Of a stretch of DNA of 64,000 bases, positions 1-9,286 are shown piece by piece. Made by a program: the position numbers and the translations under genes. Source of the DNA: Candidatus Homeothermus arabinoxylanisolvens (GTDB lineage: Bacteria > Bacteroidota > Bacteroidia > Bacteroidales > Muribaculaceae); contig LUJO01000049.1 of the NCBI GenBank assembly GCA_001689405.1, positions 1-64,000 of the forward strand, read 5' to 3'. The notes below the pieces were generated by a model. It was not told where the DNA came from. It did no database searches and saw only the letters and a program-made list of their open reading frames with translations. The first letter of the stretch is position 1. Every line of letters starts with the position of its first letter.

Positions 1-197
1 TATACGGACATTATTGACTGTATGCCATTCTTTATGGCAATTATATCTGCATAATGAATTGCACCACAAACATACTATCTACCGGCATTATCGCCGTTTA
101 ACAACCATGTTTTTACATTGACCCTGTTTTATACGCAAAATTCAGCTATTTTGGAAATGAATCGCCGTAATATGACGGTGACTTGGCGATAAATCGT

Positions 198-205
198 TAC
201 TTTTG
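198..205 (+). promoter_or_regulatory. -7 promoter box for the ybaK-aroC-yhcC run
   Basis: TACTTTTG matches the Bacteroidota sigma-A -7 consensus TAnnTTTG and lies 21 nt before the ATG at 227. No convincing TTTG -33 element was found at the usual 19-21 bp spacing. The 226 bases before the first gene hold no other recognisable feature. Confidence 0.6.
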
Positions 206-226
206 CAGAAAAGTAACGATTTTTAT

Positions 227-724
227 ATGGCAGGAATAGCAAAGACAAATGCCGCACGCTTGCTTGACAAAGCAAAGATAAGTTATGAGCTTATCCCTTA
301 TACGGTGGATGAGAATGATCTTGCCGCGGGGCATGTGGCTGACGAACTTGGTGAGGATATCAATCAGGTGTTCAAGACGCTTGTGTTGCATGGCGACAAA
401 TGCGGCTACTTTGTATGTGTCATTCCCGGTAATATGGAGGTCGAACTGAAGTCGGCGGCAAAGATAGCCGGGGCTAAAAAAGCCGAGATGATACCTATGA
501 AAGAACTATTGCCGCTTACCGGCTATATACGCGGCGGATGTTCGCCTATCGGTATGAAAAAATCATTCCCGACCTATTTCCATTCTTCAATCAATGATTT
601 TGACCGGGTATTTGTGAGTGCGGGAGTCAGAGGACTTCAATTTAAAATAGCTCCGGCTGACCTTATTAAATATACACGCGGTGTAGTCGCTGACATAGCC
701 GCACCTATAACTGACGAAAAATGA
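227..724 (+). CDS. ybaK: Cys-tRNA(Pro)/Cys-tRNA(Cys) deacylase, YbaK family
   Basis: A 165-residue member of the YbaK/ProX editing-domain family. The family hydrolyses Cys-tRNA(Pro), removing cysteine that prolyl-tRNA synthetase mischarges. The protein starts MAGIAKTNAARLLDK and carries the family's conserved lysine region (VFKTLVLHG), the central GYIRGGCSPIGMKK motif and a C-terminal VSAGVRGLQFKIAP segment. Length fits a stand-alone family member. I chose the ATG at 227 over a TTG 24 nt upstream, because that TTG lies inside the -7 promoter box. The stop overlaps the aroC start as ATGA, which suggests translational coupling. The cytoplasmic editing role is family knowledge; the exact tRNA substrate is inferred. 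Confidence 0.9.
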   Translation: MAGIAKTNAARLLDKAKISYELIPYTVDENDLAAGHVADELGEDINQVFKTLVLHGDKCGYFVCVIPGNMEVELKSAAKIAGAKKAEMIPMKELLPLTGYIRGGCSPIGMKKSFPTYFHSSINDFDRVFVSAGVRGLQFKIAPADLIKYTRGVVADIAAPITDEK

Positions 725-1797
725 ATACATTTGGACAGATATATCGCCTGACCACTTTCGGTGAGTCACATGGCGCCGCTATAGGCGGAGTTATCGACGG
801 TATGCCTTCGGGCGTAGCTATTGACATCGATGCGGTTCAGCATCAGCTTGACCGGCGGCGGCCGGGCCAATCGTCAATTGTCACCGCACGTAATGAAAAG
901 GACCGTATAAAAGTCCTTAGCGGACTTATGGAGGGCGTTACTACGGGTACTCCGATCGGCTTCATAGTGATGAATGACGACCAGCATTCCCGCGATTATG
1001 ATAACATACGCCATACGTTTCGTCCGTCGCATGCCGATTATGCCTATACGGCCAAGTACGGCCTGCGCGACCATCGCGGAGGCGGCCGTTCGTCGGCGCG
1101 TGAGACTATCGCTCGTGTGGCCGGCGGGGCGTTTGCCATGCAGGTCCTGCAAAAATTAGGTATAAATGTTTATGCCTATACATCGCAGGTCGGCCATATA
1201 GAGCTTGACCGCGATTATCATAAATATGACATGTCGCTGATTGACAGTAACGACGTGCGTTGTCCCGATGCCGGAAAGGCCGCGGAGATGCGCTCGCTGA
1301 TAGAGCGGGTAAAGAAAGATGGCGACACGATAGGCGGTGTCATAACAGGAGTGATTACCGGGGTGCCTGCGGGACTCGGTCAGCCGGTGTTCGGTAAGCT
1401 GCACGCTATGCTCGGAAGCGCCATGCTCGGTATAAATGCCGTGAAAGGCTTTGAATACGGCATGGGCTTTGACGGAGTAGGGTGCCGTGGCAGCGAGATG
1501 ATTGACAATTTTATGGTCGATGCTGACGGGAATGTGCATACGGCCACCAATCATTCCGGAGGGATACAGGGAGGCATATCCAACGGTGAGGACATCTATT
1601 TCCGTGTGGCGTTTAAACCGGTGGCCACTCTGCTTAAAGAGGTCGATACTATATCGGACTCGGGTGAACCTGCCGTGCTTAAAGCGCGAGGACGCCACGA
1701 CCCGTGTGTATTGCCCCGTGCCGTGCCTGTGGTGGAAGCCATGGCTGCCATGACCATTCTTGATGCGTGGCTGTTGAACCGTACCACCCGATTGTAG
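721..1797 (+). CDS. aroC: Chorismate synthase
   Basis: Converts 5-enolpyruvylshikimate-3-phosphate to chorismate, the last step of the shikimate pathway, using reduced FMN. The 358-residue length is normal. Signatures are visible in order: FGESHG near residues 13-18, RRPGQS near residues 46-51, the glycine-rich RGGGRSSARETIARVAGGA around residues 119-137, and a C-terminal ARGRHDPCVLPRAVP motif. It begins in a 4-bp ATGA overlap with the deacylase gene and is followed after 3 nt by a radical SAM gene, so the three are probably co-transcribed. No other shikimate genes are nearby. Confidence 0.97.
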   Translation: MNTFGQIYRLTTFGESHGAAIGGVIDGMPSGVAIDIDAVQHQLDRRRPGQSSIVTARNEKDRIKVLSGLMEGVTTGTPIGFIVMNDDQHSRDYDNIRHTFRPSHADYAYTAKYGLRDHRGGGRSSARETIARVAGGAFAMQVLQKLGINVYAYTSQVGHIELDRDYHKYDMSLIDSNDVRCPDAGKAAEMRSLIERVKKDGDTIGGVITGVITGVPAGLGQPVFGKLHAMLGSAMLGINAVKGFEYGMGFDGVGCRGSEMIDNFMVDADGNVHTATNHSGGIQGGISNGEDIYFRVAFKPVATLLKEVDTISDSGEPAVLKARGRHDPCVLPRAVPVVEAMAAMTILDAWLLNRTTRL

Positions 1798-1800
1798 CTT

Positions 1801-2748
1801 ATGGCGGAATTTTATCGAGATTTCAGCGACTTTATCGCAGAACGCTTCAAGGGCAAGTTACAGAAGATTTCGGTCAATGCCGGCTTTACATGCCCCAACC
1901 GTGACGGCACCCTCGGTACCGGGGGATGCACGTATTGCAACAACCAGTCGTTCAACCCCGATTATTGCTGTCCTGCGCTTTCTGTGACCCGACAGATTGA
2001 GAAAGGAAAAGAGTTTTTTGCCCGCAAATATCCTGATATGTCGTATCTGGCCTATTTTCAGGCTTATACGAGTACACATGGCAGTGTGGCCCGGCTCATG
2101 GATCTATATGGCGAGGCTTTGTCCGTAGCCGGAGTAAAGGGTCTGGTAATAGGCACCCGGCCCGACTGTATGCCCGACATGTTGCTTGAGCGCCTTGCTG
2201 AGTTAAATAAAGAAAAGTTTGTACTTATAGAATACGGCGCGGAGAGCAGTCATAATAAAACGTTGCGCCTTATAAACCGTTGTCACGACTGGGAGTGCAC
2301 CGAAAATGCCGTCATGCGCACGTCCGGTGCCGGCATTCAGGTAGGACTGCATCTTATAATGGGGCTTCCGGGTGAGACAGAAGATGACATGCTGCTGACT
2401 GTCGACCGGGTTTCGCAATTGCCTCTGCAGACAGTGAAGCTGCATCAGCTTCAGCTTGTCAAGGGTACGCGTATGGCCGCTGATGTGGCTGCGGGATTAT
2501 ATGATATAAGACGTTATACGGTAGATGAGTACATCGACCTGTGTTGCCGTGTGGTAGAGCGTATGAATCCTGATATAGCCATAGAACGGTTTACGAGTCA
2601 GTCGCCCGAAGAATTGCTGCTTTATCCACGCTGGGGACTGAAGAATTATGAGTTTGTAAATCTGCTCAACAATCGGCTCCGTAAGCTTGGCATACGTCAG
2701 GGTACTTTGTTCCGTGATGCATATTGTCATGAGCGCGGTGCACAATAA
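1801..2748 (+). CDS. Radical SAM protein, YhcC/TIGR01212 family
   Basis: A 315-residue radical SAM enzyme of the TIGR01212 (E. coli YhcC) type, whose reaction is not established. The N-terminal KISVNAGFTCPNRDG and GGCTYCNNQSFNP segments hold the [4Fe-4S] cysteines with the wide spacing typical of this family. Internal motifs YFQAYTSTHG, GTRPDCMPD, EYGAESSH and GLPGETEDDM match the barrel and SAM-binding strands of Elp3-like radical SAM proteins. It starts 3 nt after the aroC stop, so it is probably the distal gene of that operon. The family call is strong; a function cannot be assigned from sequence. Confidence 0.9.
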   Translation: MAEFYRDFSDFIAERFKGKLQKISVNAGFTCPNRDGTLGTGGCTYCNNQSFNPDYCCPALSVTRQIEKGKEFFARKYPDMSYLAYFQAYTSTHGSVARLMDLYGEALSVAGVKGLVIGTRPDCMPDMLLERLAELNKEKFVLIEYGAESSHNKTLRLINRCHDWECTENAVMRTSGAGIQVGLHLIMGLPGETEDDMLLTVDRVSQLPLQTVKLHQLQLVKGTRMAADVAAGLYDIRRYTVDEYIDLCCRVVERMNPDIAIERFTSQSPEELLLYPRWGLKNYEFVNLLNNRLRKLGIRQGTLFRDAYCHERGAQ

Positions 2749-2798
2749 GCCGCTTTCAATTGTTTATACCTACATAATAATCAACACAGTTTTATTTT

Positions 2799-4454
2799 AT
2801 GCATAAAAGTTTTATCGAGTATATCCAAAGTTCAATAAGGAACAATTGGGAACGGCTTGCTCTTACGGATTTCAACGGGGTTTCATATCAGTACCGTGAC
2901 ATAGCACGTAAGGTAGCCAAGCTGCATCTGCTTTACACACATGCACGTATAAAACCCGGTGACAAAATAGCCATATGCGGCAAGAACTCTTCGCAATGGG
3001 CAGTAGCGTTCATAGCCACGGTCACTTATGGCGCTGTCGCTGTGCCGATACTGCATGAATTCAAGCCCGATACCGTACATCATCTGGTAGTCCACAGCGG
3101 AGCCCGGTTGCTGTTTACAGACGATGCCATATGGGAAAATCTCGATCCCGACTCCATGAGCGCGCTTGAAGGTATAATAAGGCTTACCGACTTCTCGCTT
3201 ATTCATGACCGCAACAGTAGGTTGCGTGAGGCGCGCAAGCACCTTAATGAGCTCTTCGGCAAAAAATATCCCGAGCGGTTTACTCCCGAAGATGTGGTTT
3301 ATCATAAGGAAAAAGATAGCGATGTGGCGTTGATAAACTACACGTCGGGCTCGACGGGTATGTCCAAGGGCGTGATGCTTACATACGGCAACATCTGGAG
3401 CAATATACAATTTTGCATCGATGGCCTTACGTTTCTTGATCCGGGCGACGGCATAGTCTGTATGCTTCCGCTTGCGCATATGTACGGGCTGGTCGTGGAG
3501 CTGCTTCATCCGCTTGTAAAAGGCTGTCATGTCTATTTTCTGACCCGTGTACCCTCGCCGCGTGTGATTTTGGATGCCTTTGCCGCCGTGCGCCCGAAGT
3601 TGATCGTGACGGTGCCGCTTATAATTGAGAAGATAGTCAAGACCAAAGTGTTCCCGTTGCTTGACAAGCCATATATGAAGGTCCTTATGAAAGTACCGTT
3701 TGTCGATGACAAGTTGCTGGCCAAGATTAAGCACGGACTTCTTGAAGCCTTCGGAGGCCACGTGCATGAGATAATAATAGGCGGCGCCGCTCTAAATAAG
3801 GATGTCGAGCAGTTCTTACGCCGTATCGACTTCCCTTATACCGTGGGATATGGCATGACAGAGTGTGGACCGTTGATCTCGTATTGTCCGTGGAAGAGCC
3901 AGCGTGCTCAGTCATGCGGACGTGTGGTGGACCGTATGGAGTGCCGCGTAGAGTCGCCTGACCCGGAGAATATACCCGGCGAACTCTGGGTGCGGGGCGC
4001 GAATGTCATGAAAGGATATTACAAAAACACCGATGCCACCAAAGCGGTAATGAAGGATGGCTGGATGAATACCGGTGACCTGTGTACCATAGATGCCGAC
4101 GGTTACATATACATACGTGGCCGCAATAAGAATATGATACTCGGACCTTCGGGGCAGAACATATATCCTGAAGAGATAGAACAGAAACTCAACAACATGC
4201 CCTATGTAGCCGAGTCTATCGTTATTGAAGACAAAGGCAAACTCGTAGCGCTTATTTATCCGGATATGGAGGCCGCTACAAAGGCCGGTATCGCCATGGG
4301 GAATATCGATGCCGTGATGAAAGAAAATATTGCCGCGCTTAACAAGGAGTTGCCTGCATATTCACAGATCTCGAACTTCAAAATTCACTATCAGGAATTT
4401 GAGAAGACCCCGAAGCGGTCGATAAAGCGTTATCTTTATCAGCGCCCCGATTAA
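2799..4454 (+). CDS. Long-chain acyl-CoA/acyl-ACP synthetase (AMP-forming)
   Basis: A 551-residue ANL-superfamily adenylating enzyme. It activates a fatty acid to acyl-AMP and then to a thioester. The phosphate-binding loop YTSGSTGMSKG lies near residues 181-191. VGYGMTECGP, WMNTGDLCTIDADGYIYI and the hinge GRNKNMI follow in the usual order. The C-terminal catalytic lysine motif is present in KTPKRSIKR near residue 540. Similarity in layout to FadD and to AAS-type acyl-ACP synthetases leaves the acceptor open (CoA or ACP). It has a 50-nt gap from the upstream gene and no obvious own -7 box, so read-through from yhcC is possible. Confidence 0.9.
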   Translation: MHKSFIEYIQSSIRNNWERLALTDFNGVSYQYRDIARKVAKLHLLYTHARIKPGDKIAICGKNSSQWAVAFIATVTYGAVAVPILHEFKPDTVHHLVVHSGARLLFTDDAIWENLDPDSMSALEGIIRLTDFSLIHDRNSRLREARKHLNELFGKKYPERFTPEDVVYHKEKDSDVALINYTSGSTGMSKGVMLTYGNIWSNIQFCIDGLTFLDPGDGIVCMLPLAHMYGLVVELLHPLVKGCHVYFLTRVPSPRVILDAFAAVRPKLIVTVPLIIEKIVKTKVFPLLDKPYMKVLMKVPFVDDKLLAKIKHGLLEAFGGHVHEIIIGGAALNKDVEQFLRRIDFPYTVGYGMTECGPLISYCPWKSQRAQSCGRVVDRMECRVESPDPENIPGELWVRGANVMKGYYKNTDATKAVMKDGWMNTGDLCTIDADGYIYIRGRNKNMILGPSGQNIYPEEIEQKLNNMPYVAESIVIEDKGKLVALIYPDMEAATKAGIAMGNIDAVMKENIAALNKELPAYSQISNFKIHYQEFEKTPKRSIKRYLYQRPD

Positions 4455-4490
4455 CCCCGCTACAAGGTGATAATAAATGACTGTAAAACG

Positions 4491-4616
4491 GCCAATGTCG
4501 GTAGGAACGCCAGTGCCACGGCGTCCGGCTGCGACCCGTATGGTCTTCTACAATTGTTCTACGGTAGGCCATCCTGATTCGCGGGCGCCATACTACGGCA
4601 CCACTACCAATTGTTG
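4491..4616 (+). repeat. Dispersed palindromic element, full copy A
   Basis: A block of about 126 bp closely matches the element at 43714-43828. The left arm contains ACGCCAGTGCCACGGCGTCC followed by GACCCGTATGG. The right arm ends GCGCCATACTACGGCACC and CTACCAATTGTTG. The two arms are imperfect inverted repeats of each other, and each arm is itself hairpin-prone. It lies 120 bp beyond the 3' end of tRNA-Gly, past the terminator, with the right end facing the tRNA. No open reading frame of note lies inside. Confidence 0.8.
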
Positions 4617-4688
4617 CATTTAGCACTTCAACCGGTTTTTGCCGCTAATCCGGGTTTTGCAGTTGACCCGATTGGTAACTCAAATAAA

Positions 4689-4730
4689 GGAAAATCTGAC
4701 AGTCAGGCTATGCTAACTGTCAGATTTTCA
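4689..4730 (-). terminator. Terminator downstream of tRNA-Gly
   Basis: Inverted repeat with arms AAAATCTGACAGT and ACTGTCAGATTTT around a 12-nt loop. It lies directly after the 3' end of tRNA-Gly on the minus strand. The A/T-rich outer arms make it plausible in both directions, including as an end for the plus-strand genes. Confidence 0.75.
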
Positions 4731-4736
4731 GGCTTG

Positions 4737-4809
4737 AGCGGCAAACGAGGCTCGAACTCGCGACCCTCAGCTTGGGAAGCTGATGCTCTACCAACTGAGC
4801 TACTGCCGC
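4737..4809 (-). tRNA. tRNA-Gly (anticodon CCC)
   Basis: The reverse strand folds as a 73-nt cloverleaf. The acceptor GCGGCAG pairs with TTGCCGC. The D-arm is AGCTCAGTTGGTAGAGC, the anticodon arm is TCAGC-TTCCCAA-GCTGA, and the T-loop contains TTCGAGC. The anticodon in the loop TTCCCAA is CCC, reading the glycine codon GGG. The discriminator is T and CCA is not encoded. A TAACTTTG promoter box lies 18 nt upstream of the 5' end. Confidence 0.95.
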
Positions 4810-4827
4810 AGTAGTTGATTTATGTGG

Positions 4828-4835
4828 CAAAGTTA
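4828..4835 (-). promoter_or_regulatory. -7 box for tRNA-Gly
   Basis: The plus strand reads CAAAGTTA, which is TAACTTTG on the minus strand and a consensus Bacteroidota -7 box. It ends 18 nt before the first base of the tRNA. Confidence 0.6.
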
Positions 4836-4987
4836 CAATATTATTTTTAATTGGAAAAGAAAATATGTCCAAGTTATAGATGCCGTGCCGATATGTGGGG
4901 TTAGACAATCGGAATCAGAAGTAAAATATGGTCGCAAGGGTTAAGATACAGCATGTATGTACAGAATTCGGGGAGACCGGCTGTATA

Positions 4988-5032
4988 AAACAATCAGGCC
5001 GAAAATCATTGTGATTTTCGGCCTGATTGTTT
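4988..5032 (-). terminator. Perfect 21-bp hairpin terminator
   Basis: Arms at 4988-5008 and 5012-5032 are perfectly complementary over 21 bp around a 3-nt loop and begin with AAACAATCAGGCCG. On the minus strand it ends in a T-rich run and lies 35 nt past the stop of the TPR lipoprotein gene, so it is read as that gene's intrinsic terminator. Confidence 0.85.
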
Positions 5033-5067
5033 AAGAAGTCAGATGACTTTGCTGTATGTCTTAATTT

Positions 5068-6753
5068 TTAAAACAGGCTGTTGATGTTGAAGCGGCTGAA
5101 CTCGAGGTCGGTCTTGGCTTGGTTGACAAGTGACTTGTCGAGCTTGAAGGCTTCGCGGAGATTGTTGTACACCATGTCGCTGTTGTTGGTGCGGGCACCG
5201 AGCACTGCGGCTATGTAGTAGGTGGTTGCATCGGGATAGTCGATACCGCCGAGTGTAGCTTTGGCTTTGCTGTAGTCCTTGGTGAGTATCTGTGCGAGGG
5301 CGGCATTGTTGCTCTTGCTGTCGCCAAATGCACGTATGGCGGAGTTGTAGTCGCCTTGCTTCATGTAGTATACTCCGAGAGCGTCAGCGAGGGCAGGTAC
5401 GCCGGCTGCGTTGCCAAATTTGGAAGTGGCCTCCTTGTAGTTGTTGTTGAGGAGTGCTACAAGACCGAGGTTCATCTGTGCCTCGCCGCTTTCGGGAGCT
5501 ATCTTGGCTGCCTGCTGGAAGCATGCCTGTGCGGCGTCATAATCTTGGTCGATGAACTGGCACATACCGAGGTTGTTAAAAGTACGGTAATCGTTGGGAT
5601 ACAAGCTGGCGGCTGTGTCGTAGATCTGAATACGCTTGTCGTTGTCGTCGGTAAGGGTGGCTGCGTAGAGAAGCTCGTCTACGGTAAGGCCTTTGGGGTT
5701 GACCTTGTAGATATTCATGATCTCTTCGTCGCTTTTGCCGATGACATCGATTGAAGCGGTGATGCGTGAGTAACGCAGCTGCGGCAATATCTCCTCTGCA
5801 AGCTGGTCAAATACCGACGACAGATTCTTTATTTCGCGTTCGCGCTGTTCGGGGTCTTTGTACATGGCAAGTACGCTGAGTATAAGCTCCTTGTCCTGAA
5901 TGTTGCTTGCCGAAACGAGTTTCTTGAAGCCTTCCCAGTCTTGGGGAGTGAAGTCAGCTGTGAGTTCGCCGAAGTTGGAGATGTGATCTTTCTTGAGTTT
6001 GCTTTCCATATAGTTTACCGTGTTTTTCTCACGGTTTTCAGCAAGGCGGGTGTTGAGTTTTACACCACCGTCGGGCGATGCGTATGACGTAACGTTAATC
6101 TCTTTGATTTCGCGTCGGCTGTCATCGTTGGCTTCCACAAGTTCCTTGTGGAGGTTCTGCATCTCGGCTGAGCGCAACTGTCCGTCGCGTATATTGGCTT
6201 GGTTTATGAGGAACTTGATGTCGGCATCATATTTCTCATTGATCACGCGCTGAAACTTGTCGGGAGCTATGGCCGGATTAACTGTGCCTACATCGGCGAG
6301 CGCGGCGGTAGCTACTACGCCGTTGGCCACTTTCACGCGGGGAAGCGCATACTGCTTGCTGCCCTGCTTTACGGTAAACGCGAGCGAGAGTTCGCTTGTG
6401 CGCATGTCGGGATTGTAGACATACTGTACGGGTATTGTCACGGTACCGCCGTTTTCGAAGTTTACCACAGGATTGTTGCCTCTTACTTTCTCGCCTTGGA
6501 AAGTGTAGGGCGCTGAAGCCACTTCCATACCTCCGAATTCAAGGTAGGGGGTTACGGTAACTTCGGCGTTCTTAACGAAAAACTTGCCGGGAATGTTTCC
6601 GGTAACAGTTGCGGGCACTTTGTCGCCCACTACTTCCAGAGGATTGGGGTTGACCGTAAAGTAGTCGGCCTTGAATTGGTTCATCTTCTTGCCGCAACCG
6701 GTGAGAAGAAGCGCTGTCCCCAGTACCACTGAATAGCATAATTTGCTGTTCAT
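5068..6753 (-). CDS. TPR lipoprotein with OmpA-like region
   Basis: A 561-residue predicted lipoprotein. The signal peptide ends in the lipobox LLTGC with the lipidated Cys at residue 20. The first 170 residues look like beta-rich extracytoplasmic domains. Residues around 225-255 (VTSYASPDGG, then LAENREKNTVNYM) resemble the OmpA/MotB peptidoglycan-binding motif. Residues from about 390 to the end are TPR repeats (NNLGMCQFIDQDYDAAQACF, then QMNLGLVALLNNNYKEA). This layout suits an envelope scaffold protein, but no specific function is established. It is divergent from the GH31 gene, with its own TATATTTG box and a strong terminator. Confidence 0.8.
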   Translation of the reverse strand: MNSKLCYSVVLGTALLLTGCGKKMNQFKADYFTVNPNPLEVVGDKVPATVTGNIPGKFFVKNAEVTVTPYLEFGGMEVASAPYTFQGEKVRGNNPVVNFENGGTVTIPVQYVYNPDMRTSELSLAFTVKQGSKQYALPRVKVANGVVATAALADVGTVNPAIAPDKFQRVINEKYDADIKFLINQANIRDGQLRSAEMQNLHKELVEANDDSRREIKEINVTSYASPDGGVKLNTRLAENREKNTVNYMESKLKKDHISNFGELTADFTPQDWEGFKKLVSASNIQDKELILSVLAMYKDPEQREREIKNLSSVFDQLAEEILPQLRYSRITASIDVIGKSDEEIMNIYKVNPKGLTVDELLYAATLTDDNDKRIQIYDTAASLYPNDYRTFNNLGMCQFIDQDYDAAQACFQQAAKIAPESGEAQMNLGLVALLNNNYKEATSKFGNAAGVPALADALGVYYMKQGDYNSAIRAFGDSKSNNAALAQILTKDYSKAKATLGGIDYPDATTYYIAAVLGARTNNSDMVYNNLREAFKLDKSLVNQAKTDLEFSRFNINSLF

Positions 6754-6799
6754 GATAATAATGTTAATATTTTAATGTTGGAATATATCTATTGCACTA

Positions 6800-6807
6800 C
6801 AAATATA
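6800..6807 (-). promoter_or_regulatory. -7 box for the TPR lipoprotein gene
   Basis: CAAATATA on the plus strand is TATATTTG on the minus strand, 46 nt upstream of the ATG at 6753. The opposite-strand box for the GH31 gene lies at 6831-6838, so this short region holds two divergent promoters. Confidence 0.55.
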
Positions 6808-6830
6808 CGACTTTTTAGAAAAAGAAATGC

Positions 6831-6838
6831 TATATTTG
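6831..6838 (+). promoter_or_regulatory. -7 box for the GH31 gene
   Basis: TATATTTG on the plus strand, 23 nt before the ATG at 6862. It is a perfect match to TAnnTTTG. Confidence 0.6.
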
Positions 6839-6861
6839 TGAAAATTACATTTACATCAATC

Positions 6862-9201
6862 ATGAATAACATTTTTTTGCGTCGTAGTGCCGTTGTTCTG
6901 GCAGCCTGTGCCTGTTCTGTGGCTGTCTGCGGCGAAACAAAGACCAATGCCGGTACGGCATATCTGCTGTCGCAGAGCAAGGACATGAGTCAGGATTTTT
7001 CTGACCTGAGCAATACTTATTTTTTTGTAGACAGTCTTGTGGATTTTAATATGTCTACAGGTGACGGAGTAGTTGAGTGGAAGCGTCATCAACTGATGCC
7101 TCGTCAGGCTTTCAATGCCAATACATATCTGCATCAACCCTTGAAGTCGCTTGACTTTCCCGATACGGCATATCCGCAGGATCCGCGCCTGAAGTTCAGC
7201 GTGGAGCCTGTCAACGCCCGTACGTTGAGAGTGAAGGTCCTGACTTCACCCGTGGCCTCGGCCGACAATGACAGCATCTCGGTCATGCTTGACGGAAAAC
7301 CGGGCCATGACGCCTCGCAGTGGACCGTCACCCGTGAGGGACGTGACATTATATACAAATCGCCCTACGGTGAATTGCGCATCAATGCCTATCCGTGGCG
7401 ACTGATACTTAAAGACGCCGACGGTACAGTGCTCACACAGACCCGCGTATGGAGCGACAACGACAGCACGCAGATAAAAGTGCCTCCATTCAGTTTCATA
7501 AAGCGGGGCAGCGATAACTCACGCAGCATTAACCCCGTGTGGTCGCTCGCTCCCGGCGAGAGGATTTACGGACTCGGCGAGTCGCCCACACCCCTTAATA
7601 AGGCCGGTCAGAAACTCAACCTGTTTGTCACTGACCCGCAGGGCCCGGAAAGTACCGATATGTACAAGCCGGTGCCGTTCTTCTTCAGCAACCGAGGCTA
7701 CGGCATGTTCATGCACACTTCGGCTCCTGTGACGGTCGATATGGGGCGTAGTTATATAGGCGCCAACAAACTGTTTATGGCCGATGAGGATATGGACATG
7801 TTTATATTTTTCGGCGAGCCGAAGGATATTTTGTCGGAATACACCGACATTTCGGGGCGTCCCGATATGCCGCCGCTGTGGTCGTTCGGTACATGGATGA
7901 GCCGTATATCATATTTTACAGAGGATGAAGGCCGTGAGATAGCCCGTAAACTTCGTGAGAACAAAATTCCGGCCGACGTTATTCATTTCGACACCGGATG
8001 GTTTGACGTTGACTGGCAGTGTGACTATGAGTTTTCGCCCGAGCGGTTCAAGAACCCGAAAAAAATGATAAGCGACCTGCGTAAGGATGGTTTTCATATA
8101 AGTTTGTGGCAATTGCCATATTTTGTACCCGGAAACAAATATTTCGGTGAGCTGGTAGATAAGGGCCTTGCCGTGAAAAACGGCAAAGGTACGCTCCCTT
8201 ACGAGGATGCGGTGCTCGATTTTACCAATCCTGCTACGGTAGAGTGGTATCAGGACAAACTTGCCGGACTGTTGAAGATGGGGGTAGGGGCCATTAAGGT
8301 CGATTTCGGCGAGGCCGCGCCTGTAGAGGCTGTATATAACAATGGACGTACCGGGTGGTATGAACACAATATCTATCCTGTCAGATATAACAAGGCTGTA
8401 GCCGATATTACGAAAAAGGTAAACGGAGAGAATATAATATGGGCTCGCTCGGCTTGGTCGGGGAGCCAGCGTTATCCGCTTCACTGGGGCGGTGATGCCG
8501 CGTCTACCAATACCGGCATGCAGGGCACGGTTCGCAGCGGTCTGTCGCTCGGACTGTCGGGCTTCTGCTTCTGGAGCAATGACATAGGCGGGTTCGTGAC
8601 AAGTACGCCCGAAGAGCTTTATCGCCGTTGGCTTCCTATGGGCTTCCTTACTTCTCACAGCCGTGCCCACGGAGCGCCGCCGACCGAACCGTGGCTGTAC
8701 GACAACAAGGATTTTGTCGATTATTTCCGCAAAAGCGCCGAATTGAAGTATTCCCTTATGCCATATATATATACGGAGGCCAAAGAGTGTATCGATAACG
8801 GATGGCCTATGTTCCGCGCTCTTTTGCTTGAATTCCCCGATGATCCCGGAGCATGGCAGATTGAGGACCAGTACATGTTTGGTTCGCAAATTATGGTGGC
8901 TCCGCTGTTTGAAACCGGATTTGAGCGCGACGTATATCTGCCCGGCAAGGGTAAGTGGATCGATTACCAGACCGGGAAGGCTTATGCTCCGGGATGGAAC
9001 CGCATAAAGGCTGACGGTGAGCTTCAGTGTGTGATACTGGTAAAAGACGGAGCCGTGATTCCTCACGTGGCTCCCGCACAGTCTACCGACAAGATTGACT
9101 GGAAGTCGATTTCATGGAAACATTACGGCACACCGGGTGTTAATAAAGCAAGGCTCTACACGCCCGGCATGGCGGAAATAGAGGAAGTGACCGTACCTTG
9201 A
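6862..9201 (+). CDS. Glycoside hydrolase family 31, alpha-xylosidase-like
   Basis: A 779-residue secreted or periplasmic glycosidase. I place the start at 6862 because the -7 box and a normal signal peptide (MNNIFLRRSAVVLAACACS) fit there; the frame is open upstream only through the promoter. The GH31 nucleophile motif KVDFGE carries Asp481, and the likely acid/base is Asp545 in HWGGDAAS. The DFGE form and the following SGFCFWSNDIGGF resemble YicI-type alpha-xylosidases rather than alpha-glucosidases (established family knowledge), so alpha-xylose removal from xyloglucan-type oligosaccharides is the best guess. There is no SusC/SusD partner next to it, so it is not in an obvious polysaccharide utilisation locus. 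Confidence 0.88.
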   Translation: MNNIFLRRSAVVLAACACSVAVCGETKTNAGTAYLLSQSKDMSQDFSDLSNTYFFVDSLVDFNMSTGDGVVEWKRHQLMPRQAFNANTYLHQPLKSLDFPDTAYPQDPRLKFSVEPVNARTLRVKVLTSPVASADNDSISVMLDGKPGHDASQWTVTREGRDIIYKSPYGELRINAYPWRLILKDADGTVLTQTRVWSDNDSTQIKVPPFSFIKRGSDNSRSINPVWSLAPGERIYGLGESPTPLNKAGQKLNLFVTDPQGPESTDMYKPVPFFFSNRGYGMFMHTSAPVTVDMGRSYIGANKLFMADEDMDMFIFFGEPKDILSEYTDISGRPDMPPLWSFGTWMSRISYFTEDEGREIARKLRENKIPADVIHFDTGWFDVDWQCDYEFSPERFKNPKKMISDLRKDGFHISLWQLPYFVPGNKYFGELVDKGLAVKNGKGTLPYEDAVLDFTNPATVEWYQDKLAGLLKMGVGAIKVDFGEAAPVEAVYNNGRTGWYEHNIYPVRYNKAVADITKKVNGENIIWARSAWSGSQRYPLHWGGDAASTNTGMQGTVRSGLSLGLSGFCFWSNDIGGFVTSTPEELYRRWLPMGFLTSHSRAHGAPPTEPWLYDNKDFVDYFRKSAELKYSLMPYIYTEAKECIDNGWPMFRALLLEFPDDPGAWQIEDQYMFGSQIMVAPLFETGFERDVYLPGKGKWIDYQTGKAYAPGWNRIKADGELQCVILVKDGAVIPHVAPAQSTDKIDWKSISWKHYGTPGVNKARLYTPGMAEIEEVTVP

Positions 9202-9244
9202 CGTGTGCGCGCTTCTCTGATTTCGTGATTAAGTTAAAAGTCAC

Positions 9245-9252
9245 TATCTTTG
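9245..9252 (+). promoter_or_regulatory. -7 box for speA
   Basis: TATCTTTG, a perfect TAnnTTTG box, 34 nt before the speA ATG at 9287. Confidence 0.6.
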
Positions 9253-9286
9253 TGGCGTTTTTATAATAAGATAGCTTATTGGATAA

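Noticed and set aside
203..226. Upstream TTG start for ybaK
   Set aside because: The TTG lies inside the -7 promoter box, so it would not be transcribed into the mRNA.
4611..4814. 67-codon plus-strand frame across tRNA-Gly
   Set aside because: It runs antisense through a well-folded tRNA and a terminator.
7909..9066. 385-codon open frame on the minus strand opposite the GH31 gene
   Set aside because: It lies wholly antisense to a gene with clear catalytic motifs, has no recognisable domain and no promoter; it is a shadow of codon bias.
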